NCBI RefSeq assembly: GCF_015477355.1
Contig: NZ_JADLRJ010000003.1
Location: 662,928 to 726,927 of the forward strand
From: Nocardia blacklockiae
GTDB lineage: Bacteria; Actinomycetota; Actinomycetes; Mycobacteriales; Mycobacteriaceae
Length of the DNA stretch: 64,000 nt
Reading direction: 5' to 3'
Made by a program: the position numbers and the translations under genes. Below are positions 7,817-17,290 of this stretch, piece by piece; position 1 is the stretch's first letter; each line of letters starts with the position of its first letter. The notes under the pieces are model-generated. The model ran no database searches. It saw only the letters and a list, made by a program, of their open reading frames with translations, and was not told the DNA's origin.

Positions 7817-10249
7817 TCAGAAGCGCGGAATCGCTTTGGAGGGTGTGAGTTTGACGTTTCCGGTCCAGTACTCGGAATTGGCCATGACCTGCAGGACCTG
7901 CGACGCGCGGGGCAGGTTTCCGGCGTGTGCGGCGGTGAGGTATTGCTGGGCGAGGTGGGGCATGATGAACCGGTTCATCAGCTGGCCCCGTTCCTGGCTC
8001 CAGCCTTCGAATTCGACCGGCAGCGGATAGTCGGGGTTGGATTGCACGACATTGCCGCTCGCGTCGCGGGTGATGCGGCTGCCACCGGCGAGGGCTTGGA
8101 TGCCGCGGATCTTGTCGCGGGTGGGGGCGGCGAAGTAGTCGTGCAGGTAATTCAATTCTTCGCGGGTGAGTTCGTTCTCGTGGACGTGGTCGATGTAGCG
8201 GCGGTTGGCCAGGCGGTGCGCGGTCTGCTGGAACAGGGCCATATTGGCCGGAGACGTACCGAGTTTGAGCACGGCCAGCGACGCGGCCGCCTCGCCGATG
8301 TATTTGTCGCCGTCCCACACGCTGGGCGCGAAGTTCTCCCGGTAGTTGTAGGCACGAATGGCGTCGGTAATCATCGCGTGGTCGGTGAACCCCGCATCGA
8401 TCATGGCGCTGGCGACATCGCTGAGGGAGCCGCCGCGATTGAGAATCCGGTCCACGGCGGCGGCCGCGCTGCGCGGCGTGTGCTGATTGCCGTGTTCGCG
8501 CACGGCCGACCGGGCGGCCTCGATGGTTTGCTCCCGGGTGCGGTAGTAATTGAGCATCCAGCCCTGTTCGTGCACCAGCGCGTTGGTGCGCCAGGTGCCG
8601 ACTTCGGCGCGGTTGCGGATGCGGGCGTTGGGGTCGAGCGGGTTTCTGCGGAAGCCGAGCAGCGCGCCGGCGATCGGATTGTTGTTGACGGTATTCACGG
8701 CGGTGAGTCCGGTGATCATGCTCGCCGACATCGAATGCGTGGCGCCGCCCGTTCCCATTCCCATTCCGAGCGCGGTGGCGCCACCGCCTCCTCCGCCGCC
8801 TTTGCCGTTGGGTCCCTGCATGGCCAGCGCGAACCGGTTGGCGATCCACTCGTTGCCCTTGTCCAACCCCGCCGCCAGGCGCTTCAACTGCAGGATCGCC
8901 ACCACCTCCACGATCGCCCCCAGCACCAGCACCACCGTCACCTGGCCACCGGCCTGCTCGAACAACTTCCCCAGAAACAACGCGTACACCGCCAGGAAAA
9001 TCGTGTACGCCGTCATCCGCGCCCCCGACACCAACCCGTCCACCAGATTCCGCGCCAGAAACGTCTGCGTCGGCCCGTACACGAAACCACCCGCGGCGAA
9101 ACCGAACACCGCCATGAACCCGTGATAGACCGCATCCAACGCCGCCCACACGATCTTCACCGCCAGATACGCCCCGAAGCACAACATGATCGCCGCGCAC
9201 ACCAGCAACACCAACCCCGAACCGATCTGCCCCATACTCGGATTCGACGCCTTGCTGTACGCGCCCATGTCGCCGCACGAGCGGAGGCCGTCGATCACCC
9301 GGCCCTCGTCTCCGGCCGTCATCGATCCCGACCACACGGCCGCACACCGCGGCGACTGATCGATCACGTGCCCGAAGTTCCACACCTGCACCGGACGCCG
9401 CGCGAAATTGTCCGCGAGATTCCCCTGCATCCCCGCCATCAAGCGGTCCGGGTCGGGATTGGAATCACCCCCGAGCCCCGCCGCGACGGCCACGCCCACA
9501 TTCCGGCCCTGTGCGAGCAATCCGTCCGAGGACAGCACTTCCGCCAGTGGATGCGCCAGGAACAACGGGCCGATCACCGCGACGGCCAGCATGGTCACCA
9601 CTTGGATCGTCGCCTTGGAATAGAAGCCGCGTAAGACGAACCAGGCCACGAAGAACGCGCCGATCCCCGCCGCGGTCACCAACAGCAGCGGTGTCGCGAT
9701 CGTGCCGGTCATCGCCTTCGCGACGCCGGTCAACGCCCGCTCGAACGGCGTCAACCACTGGAAGCTGAGCGCGAATCCGATCAACCACACAGCCGTGGTC
9801 ACGATCACCATGTAGCCGACGAATTCCAGGCCCAGCACCGTCGCCACGACCGTGGTCAACGGACTGAACAAGCCCCCGTGATCGGTCGCGAACACGTAAT
9901 CGGTGAGCCGCGTGCCCGAGGAATCCCGAATGTCCATCCAGCTCAACGCGTCGATCCCCGCGCCCCCTCCAGACGCCGCCGCTCCCGACTGCGCCCACGC
10001 CACCGCGCCCATCGCACCCGGGAAGACCACGAACGCGCCCGCCAGCACCGCGCACCAGAACACCCTGCGCCGCAACGCGGAAGCACCGATCCAGTCCCGG
10101 CAACGCCGGATCAGTGTCCGCGGCAACCACTTTCGTGGATCCCAGAACGCCATCTCGCGGTCCGACCACGCGGAGGTCCCGCCGGCCGACGAACGCGCGG
10201 CGCGCTCGGTAGTTCGCAGGGGGACGGGCGGTCTCAGCGAGAGGGTCAT
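7817..10249 (-). CDS. Large polytopic membrane protein with a long soluble C-terminal domain
   Basis: The 810-aa protein starts with a basic stretch (about residues 1-65), then a signal-like helix ending AVAWAQSG. Six or more hydrophobic segments follow up to about residue 420, including FVGYMVIVTTAVWLIGFAL, LLLVTAAGIGAFFVAWFVL and VTVVLVLGAIVEVVAIL. A Gly-rich linker (seven consecutive glycines after GKG) leads to a soluble, mostly helical half. The topology recalls VirB6/TrbL-type channel subunits of type IV secretion, but I recognise no diagnostic motif, so this is only a resemblance. The ATG at 10249 is preceded by AGGAA; a longer reading upstream has no support. Confidence 0.7.
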   Translation of the reverse strand: MTLSLRPPVPLRTTERAARSSAGGTSAWSDREMAFWDPRKWLPRTLIRRCRDWIGASALRRRVFWCAVLAGAFVVFPGAMGAVAWAQSGAAASGGGAGIDALSWMDIRDSSGTRLTDYVFATDHGGLFSPLTTVVATVLGLEFVGYMVIVTTAVWLIGFALSFQWLTPFERALTGVAKAMTGTIATPLLLVTAAGIGAFFVAWFVLRGFYSKATIQVVTMLAVAVIGPLFLAHPLAEVLSSDGLLAQGRNVGVAVAAGLGGDSNPDPDRLMAGMQGNLADNFARRPVQVWNFGHVIDQSPRCAAVWSGSMTAGDEGRVIDGLRSCGDMGAYSKASNPSMGQIGSGLVLLVCAAIMLCFGAYLAVKIVWAALDAVYHGFMAVFGFAAGGFVYGPTQTFLARNLVDGLVSGARMTAYTIFLAVYALFLGKLFEQAGGQVTVVLVLGAIVEVVAILQLKRLAAGLDKGNEWIANRFALAMQGPNGKGGGGGGGATALGMGMGTGGATHSMSASMITGLTAVNTVNNNPIAGALLGFRRNPLDPNARIRNRAEVGTWRTNALVHEQGWMLNYYRTREQTIEAARSAVREHGNQHTPRSAAAAVDRILNRGGSLSDVASAMIDAGFTDHAMITDAIRAYNYRENFAPSVWDGDKYIGEAAASLAVLKLGTSPANMALFQQTAHRLANRRYIDHVHENELTREELNYLHDYFAAPTRDKIRGIQALAGGSRITRDASGNVVQSNPDYPLPVEFEGWSQERGQLMNRFIMPHLAQQYLTAAHAGNLPRASQVLQVMANSEYWTGNVKLTPSKAIPRF

Positions 10250-10565
10250 CGGTTCCTGGTCCGGTTCGTGAAGGCGGCGCCGGGCGCGTCGGGTTCGGCG
10301 ATCCAAGCTATGCGGCCGGAAGTCCCCTGAACATGAATGCGACCAGCGTGATCGCAATCCGCGCACGCGCGCGCTACCAGGCGCGGAGGCGCTGCGCGGC
10401 AGCGGCTTTCGCGCTGCGCCCGGACGGCCGCGGCACGGCGGCGCACCGCCCGCGCGGATCGCCGCTACGAGGTGCCGATCGCCGATGGCCGCAGTAGGGT
10501 GTGCGCGGAAAGTTGAGGCCGTGCGGGGGGTCCGCGCGAGGCGGCGTGCGTACGTCGAGGGAGTA

Positions 10566-10937
10566 GTGGTGGTTCCGGGGGAATCTGCACTGCGACGGAT
10601 CGAGTGGCTGTTCGAATTCCGGGTGGCGATGGCGGCCCTGGGCGGGGCGCTGGTGTTCGGCGCCGCCGCGATCACCGCGCTGCACTCGCGAGCGTGGGTG
10701 GCGGCCGTGCTGTTCGCGGTGCTGGCGACGCCGTGCGCGTTGATCGTGGTGCTCAATATCGTGCTGGAGACGGTGGGTTACGCCCTCACGTGGCTGATCG
10801 TGGCCGTCGCCGTGGTGCTGCTCCCGCTGCTGCCGATCCCGGAGGTGCGGCGGTGGCTGAGCCGGATCTGGTTGCGCCGCCACGGCTTCGGCCCGTCGCC
10901 CACGCCGCCGTCGCGGGCCGCGCCGCACCACCGGTGA
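10566..10937 (+). CDS. Small membrane protein
   Basis: This protein of about 123 aa has two to three hydrophobic helices (MAALGGALVFGAAAITAL, AVLFAVLATPCALIVVLNIV, ALTWLIVAVAVVLLPLLPI) and a basic C-terminus. The start is uncertain: GTG codons at 10566 and 10569 both follow GAGGGA. The gene ends 21 bp before the VOC gene, so it probably heads the plus-strand run through dnaG. Function unknown. Confidence 0.6.
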   Translation: MVVPGESALRRIEWLFEFRVAMAALGGALVFGAAAITALHSRAWVAAVLFAVLATPCALIVVLNIVLETVGYALTWLIVAVAVVLLPLLPIPEVRRWLSRIWLRRHGFGPSPTPPSRAAPHHR

Positions 10938-10958
10938 ACAGGGCGTAGGTTCGGCACC

Positions 10959-11378
10959 GTGCATCTGACCCAGATTCGCCTGCTCGTGTCCGATTTCGAC
11001 CGCTGCCTCGCGTTCTATCGCGACGTGATCGGCCTGAAGCCCCAGCTCGACCGGCCCGAGCCGCCCTACGCGGCGTTCAAACCCGAACTCGGCAGCAGCC
11101 TGTCGCTGCACGACCGCAAGGACCTCGCGGAGGTGCTCGGCGGCGTGCTGCGCGACGGCTCGTCCGACGCCGACACCGCACTGGTGTCGCTGCGCGTCGA
11201 CGATCTCGACGACTACCTCACCGACCTCGCGGCGCGCGGGGCCGAGATCGCCTGCGGGCCGGTCGAATTCGGCGGCCGGATCCGCTGCGCGTACCTGCGT
11301 GACCCGGAAGGGAATTTGATCGAGATCCAGCAGTGGCTGGCCACCCGGTCCGGCGAGCCGGTGCCGCCCGCGAGCTGA
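10959..11378 (+). CDS. VOC (glyoxalase/bleomycin-resistance fold) protein
   Basis: The 139-aa protein has the two beta-alpha-beta-beta-beta repeats of the vicinal-oxygen-chelate fold. It begins HLTQIRLLVSDFDRCLAFY, and the second half ends with YLRDPEGNLIEIQQW, where the Glu is the usual metal ligand. Such single-domain proteins act as lyases, dioxygenases or antibiotic-binding proteins; nothing here fixes the substrate. The GTG start at 10959 places the conserved first strand at the N-terminus. Confidence 0.85.
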   Translation: MHLTQIRLLVSDFDRCLAFYRDVIGLKPQLDRPEPPYAAFKPELGSSLSLHDRKDLAEVLGGVLRDGSSDADTALVSLRVDDLDDYLTDLAARGAEIACGPVEFGGRIRCAYLRDPEGNLIEIQQWLATRSGEPVPPAS

Positions 11379-11447
11379 CCGGTCGCGGCGGTCCCGCCGT
11401 GCTCCGCCCGCCGCCCGGTGTCGGTGCCTGCGGCTACGATCGGGCAG

Positions 11448-12125
11448 GTGATCGCGATCGATACCCCGTACACGGGTCATGTCTCGCCGGGTTCGAATCC
11501 GCAGCAACGCGACGTGCCGGGCGCACGCATCGTGAAGATGTCGGTCGGCCCGATGGACAACAACTGTTATCTGGTGCAGGACACCGCCACCGGCGCGGCG
11601 CTACTGATCGATGCGGCCAACGAACCGGACCGCATCCTCGAGCTGCTCGGTCAGGAGGTGCCGGGCCGGCTGCGGCAGATCGTCACCACCCACCAGCATT
11701 TCGACCACTGGCAGGGCCTGGAGAAGGTGGTCACCGAGACCGGCGCGCCCACGGCCGCCCACGAACTCGACGCCGCGCCGCTGCCGGTCGCGCCGCAGCG
11801 CCTGCTCGCCGACGGCGAGACCGTGCGCCTCGGCGAGCTGGCGCTGGAGGTAATCCATCTGCGCGGGCACACCCCGGGCTCGGTGGCGCTGGCGCTGACC
11901 GACGGCGCGGGCCGCACCCACCTGTTCACCGGCGACTCGCTGTTCCCGGGCGGAGTGGGCCGCACCACCTCGCCGGCCGACTTCGATTCCCTCTACGGCG
12001 ATGTCACCGCCAAACTCTTCGATCGCTACGGCGACGACACGGCGGTCTACCCGGGCCACGGCGACGACACCACCCTCGGCGCCGAGCGTCCGCAGCTCGC
12101 CGAGTGGCGCGAGCGCGGTTGGTGA
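11448..12125 (+). CDS. Glyoxalase II-like MBL-fold metallo-hydrolase
   Basis: This 225-aa cytosolic protein carries THQHFDHW (first metal motif), HLRGHTPGSVAL (H-x-x-G-H-T), FTGDSLF and a terminal YPGHGDDTT, all in glyoxalase II order. It probably hydrolyses a thioester or related ester; mycothiol conjugates are possible in this group but that is inference. A GTG at 11448 gives a start typical of the family (VIAIDTPYTGH); an upstream GTG at 11418 in the same frame is an alternative. It lies in the plus-strand run between the VOC gene and the DUF218 gene. Confidence 0.88.
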   Translation: MIAIDTPYTGHVSPGSNPQQRDVPGARIVKMSVGPMDNNCYLVQDTATGAALLIDAANEPDRILELLGQEVPGRLRQIVTTHQHFDHWQGLEKVVTETGAPTAAHELDAAPLPVAPQRLLADGETVRLGELALEVIHLRGHTPGSVALALTDGAGRTHLFTGDSLFPGGVGRTTSPADFDSLYGDVTAKLFDRYGDDTAVYPGHGDDTTLGAERPQLAEWRERGW

Positions 12126-12192
12126 AATTCGCTGGGTGCGGCCCGCCGCACGCCGCAACCTCGGCGTGATCGAGCACTGGCAGACTCGGGGC

Positions 12193-12885
12193 ATGCCCTC
12201 GGCCCCGACCCGTCCCGCCCCCGCCCGCCCGACCGCGTCCGCCGCCCGTACCAGCGGGTCGGCGATAGGCCGCTGGGCGCGGCGGCTGATCGCGGGCACG
12301 GTGCTGATGGCCGTGGTGGTCGTCGGCGGGACGGCCGTGCGGGTGTGGCAGGTGGCGCGCATCGACGACTACTCGCGCGCCGACGCCATCGTGGTGCTGG
12401 GCGCCGCGCAGTACGACGGCACCCCGTCCTCGGTGTTCGAGGCGCGGCTGCAGCAGGCGCAGCGGCTGTTCGCCCGCGGCGTCGCGCCGCTGGTGATCAC
12501 CGTCGGCGGAAAACGCGTCGGCGACAACTACACCGAGGCCGCCTCCGGCAAGAACTACCTGGAGAACCAGGGCGTGCCGGGGGAGCGGATCCTCGCCGTG
12601 GAGACCGGCTCGGACACGCTGCAGAGCATCGAGGCCGTCGCGGCCGCCATGCACGAGCGGGAACTGTCCTCGGCCGTACTGGTCAGCGACCCGTGGCATT
12701 CGCTGCGCACCCGCACCATGACCCGCGACGAGGATCTGCGGGCCTGGACCGCGCCGACCCGCACCGGCCCGGCCGTCTACACCCGGGAATCGCAGCTGCA
12801 CGGCATCGCCCGCGAGACGATCGCGCTGCTGTGGTACCACCTCACCCATTTCTCCGCGGACTTCAAATACACCGCGGAGCAGTGA
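12193..12885 (+). CDS. DUF218 (YdcF/SanA-like) membrane-anchored protein
   Basis: This 230-aa protein has a Pro/Ala-rich start and one membrane helix ([20 protein letters not shown], near residues 36-55). The DUF218 domain follows: [30 protein letters not shown], the E-T-G-S-D-T-x-Q-S stretch, and [18 protein letters not shown]. SanA-like members influence envelope permeability and other members may handle nucleotide-linked substrates. It ends 17 bp before dgt, so the two are co-transcribed. Confidence 0.85.
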   Translation: MPSAPTRPAPARPTASAARTSGSAIGRWARRLIAGTVLMAVVVVGGTAVRVWQVARIDDYSRADAIVVLGAAQYDGTPSSVFEARLQQAQRLFARGVAPLVITVGGKRVGDNYTEAASGKNYLENQGVPGERILAVETGSDTLQSIEAVAAAMHERELSSAVLVSDPWHSLRTRTMTRDEDLRAWTAPTRTGPAVYTRESQLHGIARETIALLWYHLTHFSADFKYTAEQ

Positions 12886-12902
12886 ATTTCGCAGGAGCAA
12901 CA

Positions 12903-14162
12903 ATGAGCGGCGGGGCGGATGCCTACGGCGATCCCGATCACGAGCGCATGGTCGCCGAGAACACCGACACCGCGGGACTGCGCTGGTCGCCGGCCCCGGC
13001 CCGGCGCAGCGACTACGCCCGCGACCGCGCGCGTGTGCTGCATTCCGCGGCGCTGCGCCGGCTGGCCGACAAGACGCAGGTGATGGGTCCGCGCGACGGC
13101 GACACCCCGCGCACGCGGCTCACCCATTCGCTGGAGGTCGCCCAGATCGGCCGCAGCATCGCCGAGGGCCTGGGCTGCGATCCGGACCTGGTGGATCTGG
13201 CCGGGCTGGCTCACGACATCGGCCACCCGCCCTACGGCCACAACGGGGAACGCGCGCTGGACCAGTTCGCCGACGCGCACGGCGGTTTCGAGGGCAACGC
13301 GCAGAACCTGCGCATCCTCACCCGGCTCGAGCCCAAGGTGTTCGACGAGGCGGGCGAGAGCTTCGGGCTCAACCTCACCCGCGCCGCGTTGGACGCCACG
13401 GTCAAATATCCCTGGGGCAGAACGGGTTCGGGCGGCAAATTCGGTGCGTACGAGGCGGATACGGCGCGCCTGAACTGGGTGCGCAAGGGTGCGCCCGAGC
13501 GTCGGCAGTGCCTGGAGTCGCAGGTCATGGACTGGTCCGACGACGTCGCGTACTCGGTGCACGACGTCGAGGACGGGGTGATCGCCGGCCGCATCGATCT
13601 GCGCGCCCTGGCCGATCCCGCCGAGCAGGCCGCCCTGGCCGAGCTCGGGCAGAACCAGCACCGCACCCTGACTCTCGACGAATTGATCGCCGCGGCCGAA
13701 CGCCTCTCGGAGCTGCCGGTGATCGCGGACGCGGCCGACTACGACGGCACGCTGCGCGCGTCGGTCGCGTTGAAGCGGCTGACCAGTGACCTGGTCGGCC
13801 GGTTCGCGACCGCGGCCGTGGAGGCCACCCGGGAGGTGTGGGGCGGGCGGCGGCTGTGCCGCTACGGCGCCGACCTGGAGGTGCCGCGCATCGTGGCCGC
13901 CGAGGTCGCCATGCTCAAGACGGTGGCGCTGCGATATGTGATGTCGGATCCGGAACACAACAAGCGGCAGGCCGCCCAGCGCGAACGCCTGCTGCTGGTC
14001 GCCGACCACCTGCTGGCGTCCGCCCCGCACAGCCTCGACGCGGTGCTGCTGCCCTGGTGGGAGGAGGCCGCCGACGACACCGCCCGCATCCGCGTGATCG
14101 TCGACCAGATCGCCTCCTACACCGAGAGCAGGCTGGAGCGAGTCGCCGCGAGCCTGCGCTGA
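12903..14162 (+). CDS. dgt: Deoxyguanosinetriphosphate triphosphohydrolase-like protein
   Basis: The 419-aa protein belongs to the HD-domain dNTP triphosphohydrolases that cleave dNTPs to nucleoside and triphosphate. The metal ligands are visible as [25 protein letters not shown] (near residues 101-116) and [12 protein letters not shown]. Length fits the mycobacterial dgt. The ATG at 12903 has AGGAG 7 bases upstream. It immediately precedes dnaG (43 bp), an arrangement conserved in mycobacteria that joins nucleotide-pool control with primer synthesis. Confidence 0.94.
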   Translation: MSGGADAYGDPDHERMVAENTDTAGLRWSPAPARRSDYARDRARVLHSAALRRLADKTQVMGPRDGDTPRTRLTHSLEVAQIGRSIAEGLGCDPDLVDLAGLAHDIGHPPYGHNGERALDQFADAHGGFEGNAQNLRILTRLEPKVFDEAGESFGLNLTRAALDATVKYPWGRTGSGGKFGAYEADTARLNWVRKGAPERRQCLESQVMDWSDDVAYSVHDVEDGVIAGRIDLRALADPAEQAALAELGQNQHRTLTLDELIAAAERLSELPVIADAADYDGTLRASVALKRLTSDLVGRFATAAVEATREVWGGRRLCRYGADLEVPRIVAAEVAMLKTVALRYVMSDPEHNKRQAAQRERLLLVADHLLASAPHSLDAVLLPWWEEAADDTARIRVIVDQIASYTESRLERVAASLR

Positions 14163-14205
14163 CCGGATCGAAGACACGCCGACGACGGGGCTAGACTCGG
14201 TCATC

Positions 14206-16116
14206 GTGGCCGGAAGACTCCCTGATCGTGACATCGCGGCAATCCGTGAGCGGGTACGCATCGAGGACGTCGTCGGCGAGTACGTGTCGCTCAAGCGGGC
14301 CGGTGCCGATTCGCTCAAGGGGCTCTGCCCGTTCCACGACGAGCGCACCCCGTCGTTCCACGTGCGGCCGAACCACAGTCACTTCCACTGCTTCGGGTGC
14401 GGGGAGAGCGGCGATGTCTTCGCGTTCCTGCAGAAGATCGAGCACATCGGTTTCGTCGAGGCCGTCGAGCAGATGGCCGACCGGCTCAACTACAAGATCA
14501 ATTACGAGGGCGGCGGCACCTCGGTGCAGCGCGATCGCGGCACCCGCTCGCGCCTGGTCGCCGCCAATGCCGCCGCGCAGGAGTTCTACGCCGCGCAGCT
14601 GAACGAGCACGAGGCCGAGACCGCCCGCAAGTACCTCACCGACCGCAACTTCGACGGCAACGCGGCGCGCCAGTTCGGCTGCGGCTACGCCCCCGGCGGC
14701 TGGGACAGTCTCACGAAACACCTGCTGCGCAAGGGTTTCGAGATCAAGGAGCTGGAGGCGGCGGGACTGTCCAAGCAGGGTCGCCGCGGTCCGATCGACC
14801 GCTTCCACCGCCGGCTGCTGTGGCCGATCCGCAACCTCGGCGGCGACATCATCGGGTTCGGCGCGCGGCGTCTGTACGACGACGACCAGATGACCGCCAA
14901 GTACATCAACACACCGGAAACGGTGCTGTACAAGAAGTCTCAGGTGCTGTTCGGCCTGGACCTGGCCAAGCGCGAGATCGCCAAGAGCCATCAGGCCGTC
15001 GTGGTCGAGGGCTACACCGACGTGATGGCCATGCACCTGGCGGGCGTGAAGACGGCGGTCGCCTCGTGTGGCACCGCGTTCGGTGACGAGCACCTCTCGG
15101 TGCTGCGCCGCCTGCTCATGGACGACAACTTCTGGCGCGGCGAGATCATCTACACCTTCGACGGCGACGAGGCCGGGCAGGCGGCGGCGCTCAAAGCGTT
15201 CTCCGGCGACCAGAAGCTGGCCGGCCAGACCTACATCGCGGTCGCGCCCGACGGTCAGGACCCCTGCGAGCTACGTCAGCGCTCCGGCGACGGCGCCGTG
15301 CGCGACCTGGTGGCGCGCCGGGTGCCGTTGTACGAGTTCGTGATTCGCGGTCTGCTCGCCGACCACAACCTGGACGCTCCGGAGGGGCAGGTGGAGGCGC
15401 TGCGCCGCGCGGTGCCGGTGGTGGCGCAGATCAAGGACAACGCGCTGCGCAAGGCGTACGCGACCAAGCTGGCCGGCTGGGTCGGCTGGGACGACATCCA
15501 GCTGGTGGTGCGCCGGGTCGGCGACGCCGCCCGCCGCGGGCCGCGGCAGAACGGCGTGCCCGCCCGCGAGACCAAGCCCGCCGCAACGGTTTCCGAGCAC
15601 GCCGCCGCCCGGCCCAGCCCGAACGATCCGGTGCTCGTGCCGCAGCGGCAGGTGCTGGCCGCGGCGCTGCAGTATCCGGCGCTGGCCGGGCCGGTGTTCG
15701 ACTCGCTCGAACCGGAGGCGTTCACCCATCCCGCCTACGTCGCGGTGCGGGCCGCGATCGCGGAGGCCGGGGGTACGGCGGCCGGTCTCGGCGGGGCGGA
15801 ATGGGTGGCCCGGGTCGCCGACCACACCGCGGACCTCACGCTGCGCGCGCTGGTCTCGGAGCTGGCCGCCGAGCCGCTGCCGGTGAAGTCGGTCGACGAC
15901 ATCCAGCGCTTCGTCTCCGGCGTGCTGGCCCGCACCCAGGAGTCGTGGGTCGGCCGCCAGATCGCGGAGTTGAAGTCGAAGTTGCAGCGGGTGTCCTCGA
16001 CCGAGCAGCCGGACGCGTACATGGCGCTGTTCGGAGATCTGGTGGCGCTGGAGCAATATCGCAAGAGCCTGCTGGCCCAAGCCATGGGCAGCGGCGGCGA
16101 CTTCGCCGGGGTGTAG
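14206..16116 (+). CDS. dnaG: DNA primase
   Basis: The 636-aa enzyme makes RNA primers for replication with the DnaB helicase. Domains in order are: a zinc ribbon (CPFH at 41-44 and CFGC at 63-66); the RNA-polymerase core; the Toprim motif (VVEGYTD near residue 268, and FDGDEAGQ near 319); and a C-terminal helicase-binding region after a basic, Pro/Ala-rich linker near 445-470. The GTG start gives the standard N-terminus (MAGRLPDRDIAAIRERV). Confidence 0.97.
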   Translation: MAGRLPDRDIAAIRERVRIEDVVGEYVSLKRAGADSLKGLCPFHDERTPSFHVRPNHSHFHCFGCGESGDVFAFLQKIEHIGFVEAVEQMADRLNYKINYEGGGTSVQRDRGTRSRLVAANAAAQEFYAAQLNEHEAETARKYLTDRNFDGNAARQFGCGYAPGGWDSLTKHLLRKGFEIKELEAAGLSKQGRRGPIDRFHRRLLWPIRNLGGDIIGFGARRLYDDDQMTAKYINTPETVLYKKSQVLFGLDLAKREIAKSHQAVVVEGYTDVMAMHLAGVKTAVASCGTAFGDEHLSVLRRLLMDDNFWRGEIIYTFDGDEAGQAAALKAFSGDQKLAGQTYIAVAPDGQDPCELRQRSGDGAVRDLVARRVPLYEFVIRGLLADHNLDAPEGQVEALRRAVPVVAQIKDNALRKAYATKLAGWVGWDDIQLVVRRVGDAARRGPRQNGVPARETKPAATVSEHAAARPSPNDPVLVPQRQVLAAALQYPALAGPVFDSLEPEAFTHPAYVAVRAAIAEAGGTAAGLGGAEWVARVADHTADLTLRALVSELAAEPLPVKSVDDIQRFVSGVLARTQESWVGRQIAELKSKLQRVSSTEQPDAYMALFGDLVALEQYRKSLLAQAMGSGGDFAGV

Positions 16117-16126
16117 GGGGCGGCCC

Positions 16127-16372
16127 TCAGCGGCGGAGTTGGTCGTGGGGGACCAGGACGGTGGTGCGCTCGTCGATCGGCTGCATGGGTTCCAGCTTGG
16201 GCTGGGTGCTGAGCTTGTCGGACAGCTTCTGGCGGCTGACCTGTACGAGCTTGCGGGTGACCGGACTGGCGGTGATGGCGCGGGTGGTCTTGCTGATCTG
16301 CTCGTAGCGGGCTCGCCCGGCCTTGGTGCCGAGCACGTAACCGGCTGCGAGGCCGATGATCAACCGCAGCAT
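16127..16372 (-). CDS. Small conserved membrane-anchored protein downstream of dnaG
   Basis: This 81-aa protein has one N-terminal hydrophobic segment with glycine spacing (LIIGLAAGYVLGTKAG) and then a basic helix and polar tail. A protein with the same beginning lies next to dnaG in mycobacteria on the opposite strand, as here. It faces dnaG tail to tail with 10 bp between the stop codons. The AGYVLGTKAGRARYEQI pattern is widespread in actinobacterial envelope proteins; function unknown. Confidence 0.82.
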   Translation of the reverse strand: MLRLIIGLAAGYVLGTKAGRARYEQISKTTRAITASPVTRKLVQVSRQKLSDKLSTQPKLEPMQPIDERTTVLVPHDQLRR

Positions 16373-16505
16373 TCCTAGAGCTCCTCCCAGTCACTGTCCG
16401 CGCCGTACATCCTGCCCGACGCCCGGTCGCGCTGTCGATCCGGCTGCCGGTTCCGGGCGTCGACGCCGGTACCACCTTGCCAGAAGGGTCCGACAGGTGG
16501 CGCGA

Positions 16506-17210
16506 TCAGCCGAGCGCGTCGAACACTCGCTCGGCGTGTTCCCGGGTGCGGAACATCTCCCACGCCGCGTCCGCGATCACGTCCGGGTCGAGCGTATGTC
16601 CTTCCGCCGCACCGTAAGTGGCGGGATCGGCGGTGACCATGGCGTGGATGTCGCCGCGTTCGACCAGGCCGCCGATGGTGAGCGTGCCGGCGTAGACGCC
16701 GCGCTCGGCGGTGGCGGCGTGCAGGGTGAGGGCGTAGTTGCGCAGGGCCGCGGTAGCCAGGGCGAGCTGGCCCAGCATCGGCATCGGCCGGACACCCGAC
16801 AGTCCGCCGGCGAACAGCAGCCCGCCGCTGCCGCGCGCCAGCATGCCCGGCAGCACGGCGCCCGCGACCTGCACGGCCGGCCACACCCACTCGAACGCCG
16901 ACCGCGCCGTCGGGATGTCGATGTCGGTGATCGGCACGATCGACTGGGTGGTGGGGCCGGGACCGTAGTAGGCGAAGTCGATCTCGCCGATCTCGTCGAG
17001 GACGGCGGCGAGGCGATCGGTGTCGGTCACGTCGGCGGCGTGCGCGGTCGCGTCGATGCCGTGCGACGCGAGATCGGCCAGATATCCCTCGTGCCGTGCC
17101 GCGTTGCGCGAGACGACGGCCACCCGGTAGCCGGCCCGCCCGGCGCGGCGGGCGAGCGACATGCCCAGGCCGGGGCCGACTCCGATGATCGCGGCGATCG
17201 GTGTGCTCAT
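16506..17210 (-). CDS. SDR-family protein with atypical catalytic site
   Basis: The 234-aa protein has the Rossmann nucleotide-binding loop GVGPGLGMSLARRAG near the N-terminus and AADVTDTDRLAAVL for the adenine pocket. The canonical Y-x-x-x-K catalytic pair is not visible where expected: the segment after FAGGLSGVRP reads GQLALATAALRNY. It may be a divergent oxidoreductase or a non-catalytic member. It is divergent from the TetR gene at 17291 with two matching operator sites between them, so it is the likely target of that repressor. Confidence 0.8.
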   Translation of the reverse strand: MSTPIAAIIGVGPGLGMSLARRAGRAGYRVAVVSRNAARHEGYLADLASHGIDATAHAADVTDTDRLAAVLDEIGEIDFAYYGPGPTTQSIVPITDIDIPTARSAFEWVWPAVQVAGAVLPGMLARGSGGLLFAGGLSGVRPMPMLGQLALATAALRNYALTLHAATAERGVYAGTLTIGGLVERGDIHAMVTADPATYGAAEGHTLDPDVIADAAWEMFRTREHAERVFDALG

Positions 17211-17227
17211 TGCTGTCCTCCAAGATA

Positions 17228-17243
17228 TTGAGGGGGGCCTCAG
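17228..17243. promoter_or_regulatory. Operator 1 of the SDR/TetR intergenic region
   Basis: TTGAGG-N4-CCTCAG, a 16-bp near-perfect inverted repeat. It is 18 bases from the SDR start codon and shares its half-sites with the second copy at 17266. Confidence 0.7.
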
Positions 17244-17265
17244 TTTTTTGCAGGCTAGCACTAGA

Positions 17266-17281
17266 TTGAGGGCAGCCTCAA
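17266..17281. promoter_or_regulatory. Operator 2 of the SDR/TetR intergenic region
   Basis: TTGAGG-N4-CCTCAA, a perfect inverted repeat. It ends 9 bases before the TetR start codon, so bound repressor would block its own gene. Centre-to-centre distance to the first copy is 38 bp. Confidence 0.75.
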
Positions 17282-17290
17282 GTTTGTAGA

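Noticed and set aside
6996-9383. A 795-codon minus-strand frame over both membrane-protein genes
   Set aside because: Only the segment from 7775 shows membrane helices; the rest is a shadow of the 810-aa protein's frame.
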